DNA of 64,000 nucleotides, taken from Fallopia convolvulus. Lineage: Eukaryota > Streptophyta > Magnoliopsida > Caryophyllales > Polygonaceae. Both the position numbers and the translations under genes were made by a program. The notes under the pieces were generated by a model. That model was not told the origin of the DNA and made no database searches. It worked only from the letters and a program-made list of their open reading frames with translations. Positions 63,083 through 64,000 of this stretch are shown one piece after another (positions within the stretch are counted from its first letter, which is position 1; every line of letters begins with the position of its first letter). Location: NCBI GenBank assembly GCA_964016875.1, contig OZ024719.1, positions 64,675,224 to 64,739,223 on the forward strand, written 5' to 3'.

Positions 63083-64000
63083 GAATTGGTTTTTGTTTTT
63101 TGGTCGAGTATATGAAAATTGGTTATGAGATGCTCTCAACAAATCTTGTTGTACGTCACAGGAGACAAGATGTGTATGAATTTAGATTAATGCATATGCA
63201 TCCGTTCTTATTCCTTCTTTAGTCGACGAGCTATGTACTGGTATTTCGTACGTATCTAGGCCATTCTTTTTGGGGATATACTTGAAATGCACTTGCAAGG
63301 GAAAATTGTAAGACCAGAACATAAATACTTATTGTGATTAATTGGGCTTTGTACCCTAAAATTTAGAAATTTTATGAAAGGTAGCTTGGTTGCTTTCATT
63401 GATGCAATGCTCGATCACTATTGGAAATTTTAATTTCCGAACAAGTTATTTAATGTGACTCAACACCATTGAACGTGGTGGAGAAATTTTATATGTGGAT
63501 GACCTACCAATAAAATCACACTTACGAGGTCATGAAACCACTTTATGATCGAGCTGATGATAATCTTTATTGAATTTCAGAATTTAGGTTACTGATTAAA
63601 ACCCAACTAACCCAAAAATTGGGACATATCTTTGTATTTTTTGTAATAATCAGTACGTTAAGCATCATGTTATATAATACGAGTCGATCATAACTCCATG
63701 TCCCTTTTGTAGGTAACCAAAAGATATTAGTTTTTGAGCGCCTAATAAACTTCTTTTTCAATCTTTCAAGGCACAATAATATACTTGTCTCTTAATTTTC
63801 TGGGATGCCCTTTCATTTTGTTCTTTCCCTTGCATATATAATTTGCATTAGACCCACCTCAGGAGATTCTCCATATATATTGATATTTGTGTTTTTGGAG
63901 TATGTTAAATTTTTTTTGACCCACTCTAACATATTCTTCAAAATGAGGATAGAGGGGAAAAAGTGATGTGTTTTCTCTAAATTTAGTAAATTCTCCAAAT
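63083..64000. other. Intergenic, nothing recognised
   Basis: AT-rich sequence with only short frames on both strands. No RNA gene or repeat family was recognised. Confidence 0.4.

Overview
The window is nuclear DNA of a flowering plant, probably a eudicot. It is AT-rich, with genes split by many short introns, plant-only gene families (BSK kinases, plant KDM5, plant glutathione peroxidase, xyloglucan-type GT47) and a scatter of plant DNA transposons and retroelement pieces. No bacterial, organellar or viral segment was seen, and no tRNA, rRNA or CRISPR array was recognised.

Layout. 2-532 (+) is the last exon of a beta-tubulin cut by the window edge. 1141-5192 (-) is a brassinosteroid-signalling kinase (BSK7/8 type, 10 coding exons, 491 aa). 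5193-14180 is intergenic and transposon-rich: a 600-bp terminal-inverted-repeat element, a decayed hAT transposon with a broken transposase, and two short non-autonomous elements. 14181-29159 (+) is a complete KDM5/JMJ17 histone H3K4 demethylase (32 coding exons, 1857 aa in my splice model). 30186-31778 (-) is the single-exon UTP15/SWA1 WD40 protein. 33289-34792 (-) is a glutathione peroxidase (6 exons, 170 aa). 37271-39729 (-) is a GT47 glycosyltransferase with a tandemly duplicated stem (756 aa). 41027-43590 (-) is a complete beta-tubulin (449 aa). 43591-52532 is repeat-rich and holds a textbook 2996-bp solo LTR, a second copy of one of the short elements and a LINE endonuclease relic. 52533-55689 (+) is NOB1 (591 aa). 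56526-60203 (-) is an LRR receptor-like pseudokinase (667 aa). 60204-64000 has no recognisable gene.

How the genes relate. This is a eukaryotic gene row, not an operon. UTP15 and NOB1 both act in 18S/20S pre-rRNA maturation and both carry telo-box-like motifs near their starts. BSK and the LRR-RLK are both membrane-associated signalling proteins with degenerate kinase motifs. From memory, the order LRR-RLK, NOB1, GT47, GPX, JMJ17, BSK runs parallel to Arabidopsis At1g63430-At1g63500 and its duplicate At5g41180-At5g41260, so the window looks like an ancestral block with UTP15 and tubulin added or differently retained.

I did not find a convincing new multi-gene system. The most notable observations are the 2 x 375-bp in-frame duplication in the GT47 stem, an open in-frame 5' extension on the peroxidase that suggests dual targeting, two GC-AG introns with the same donor sequence, and several transposon insertions with intact target-site duplications. 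Splice sites were read by eye; all frames close exactly.
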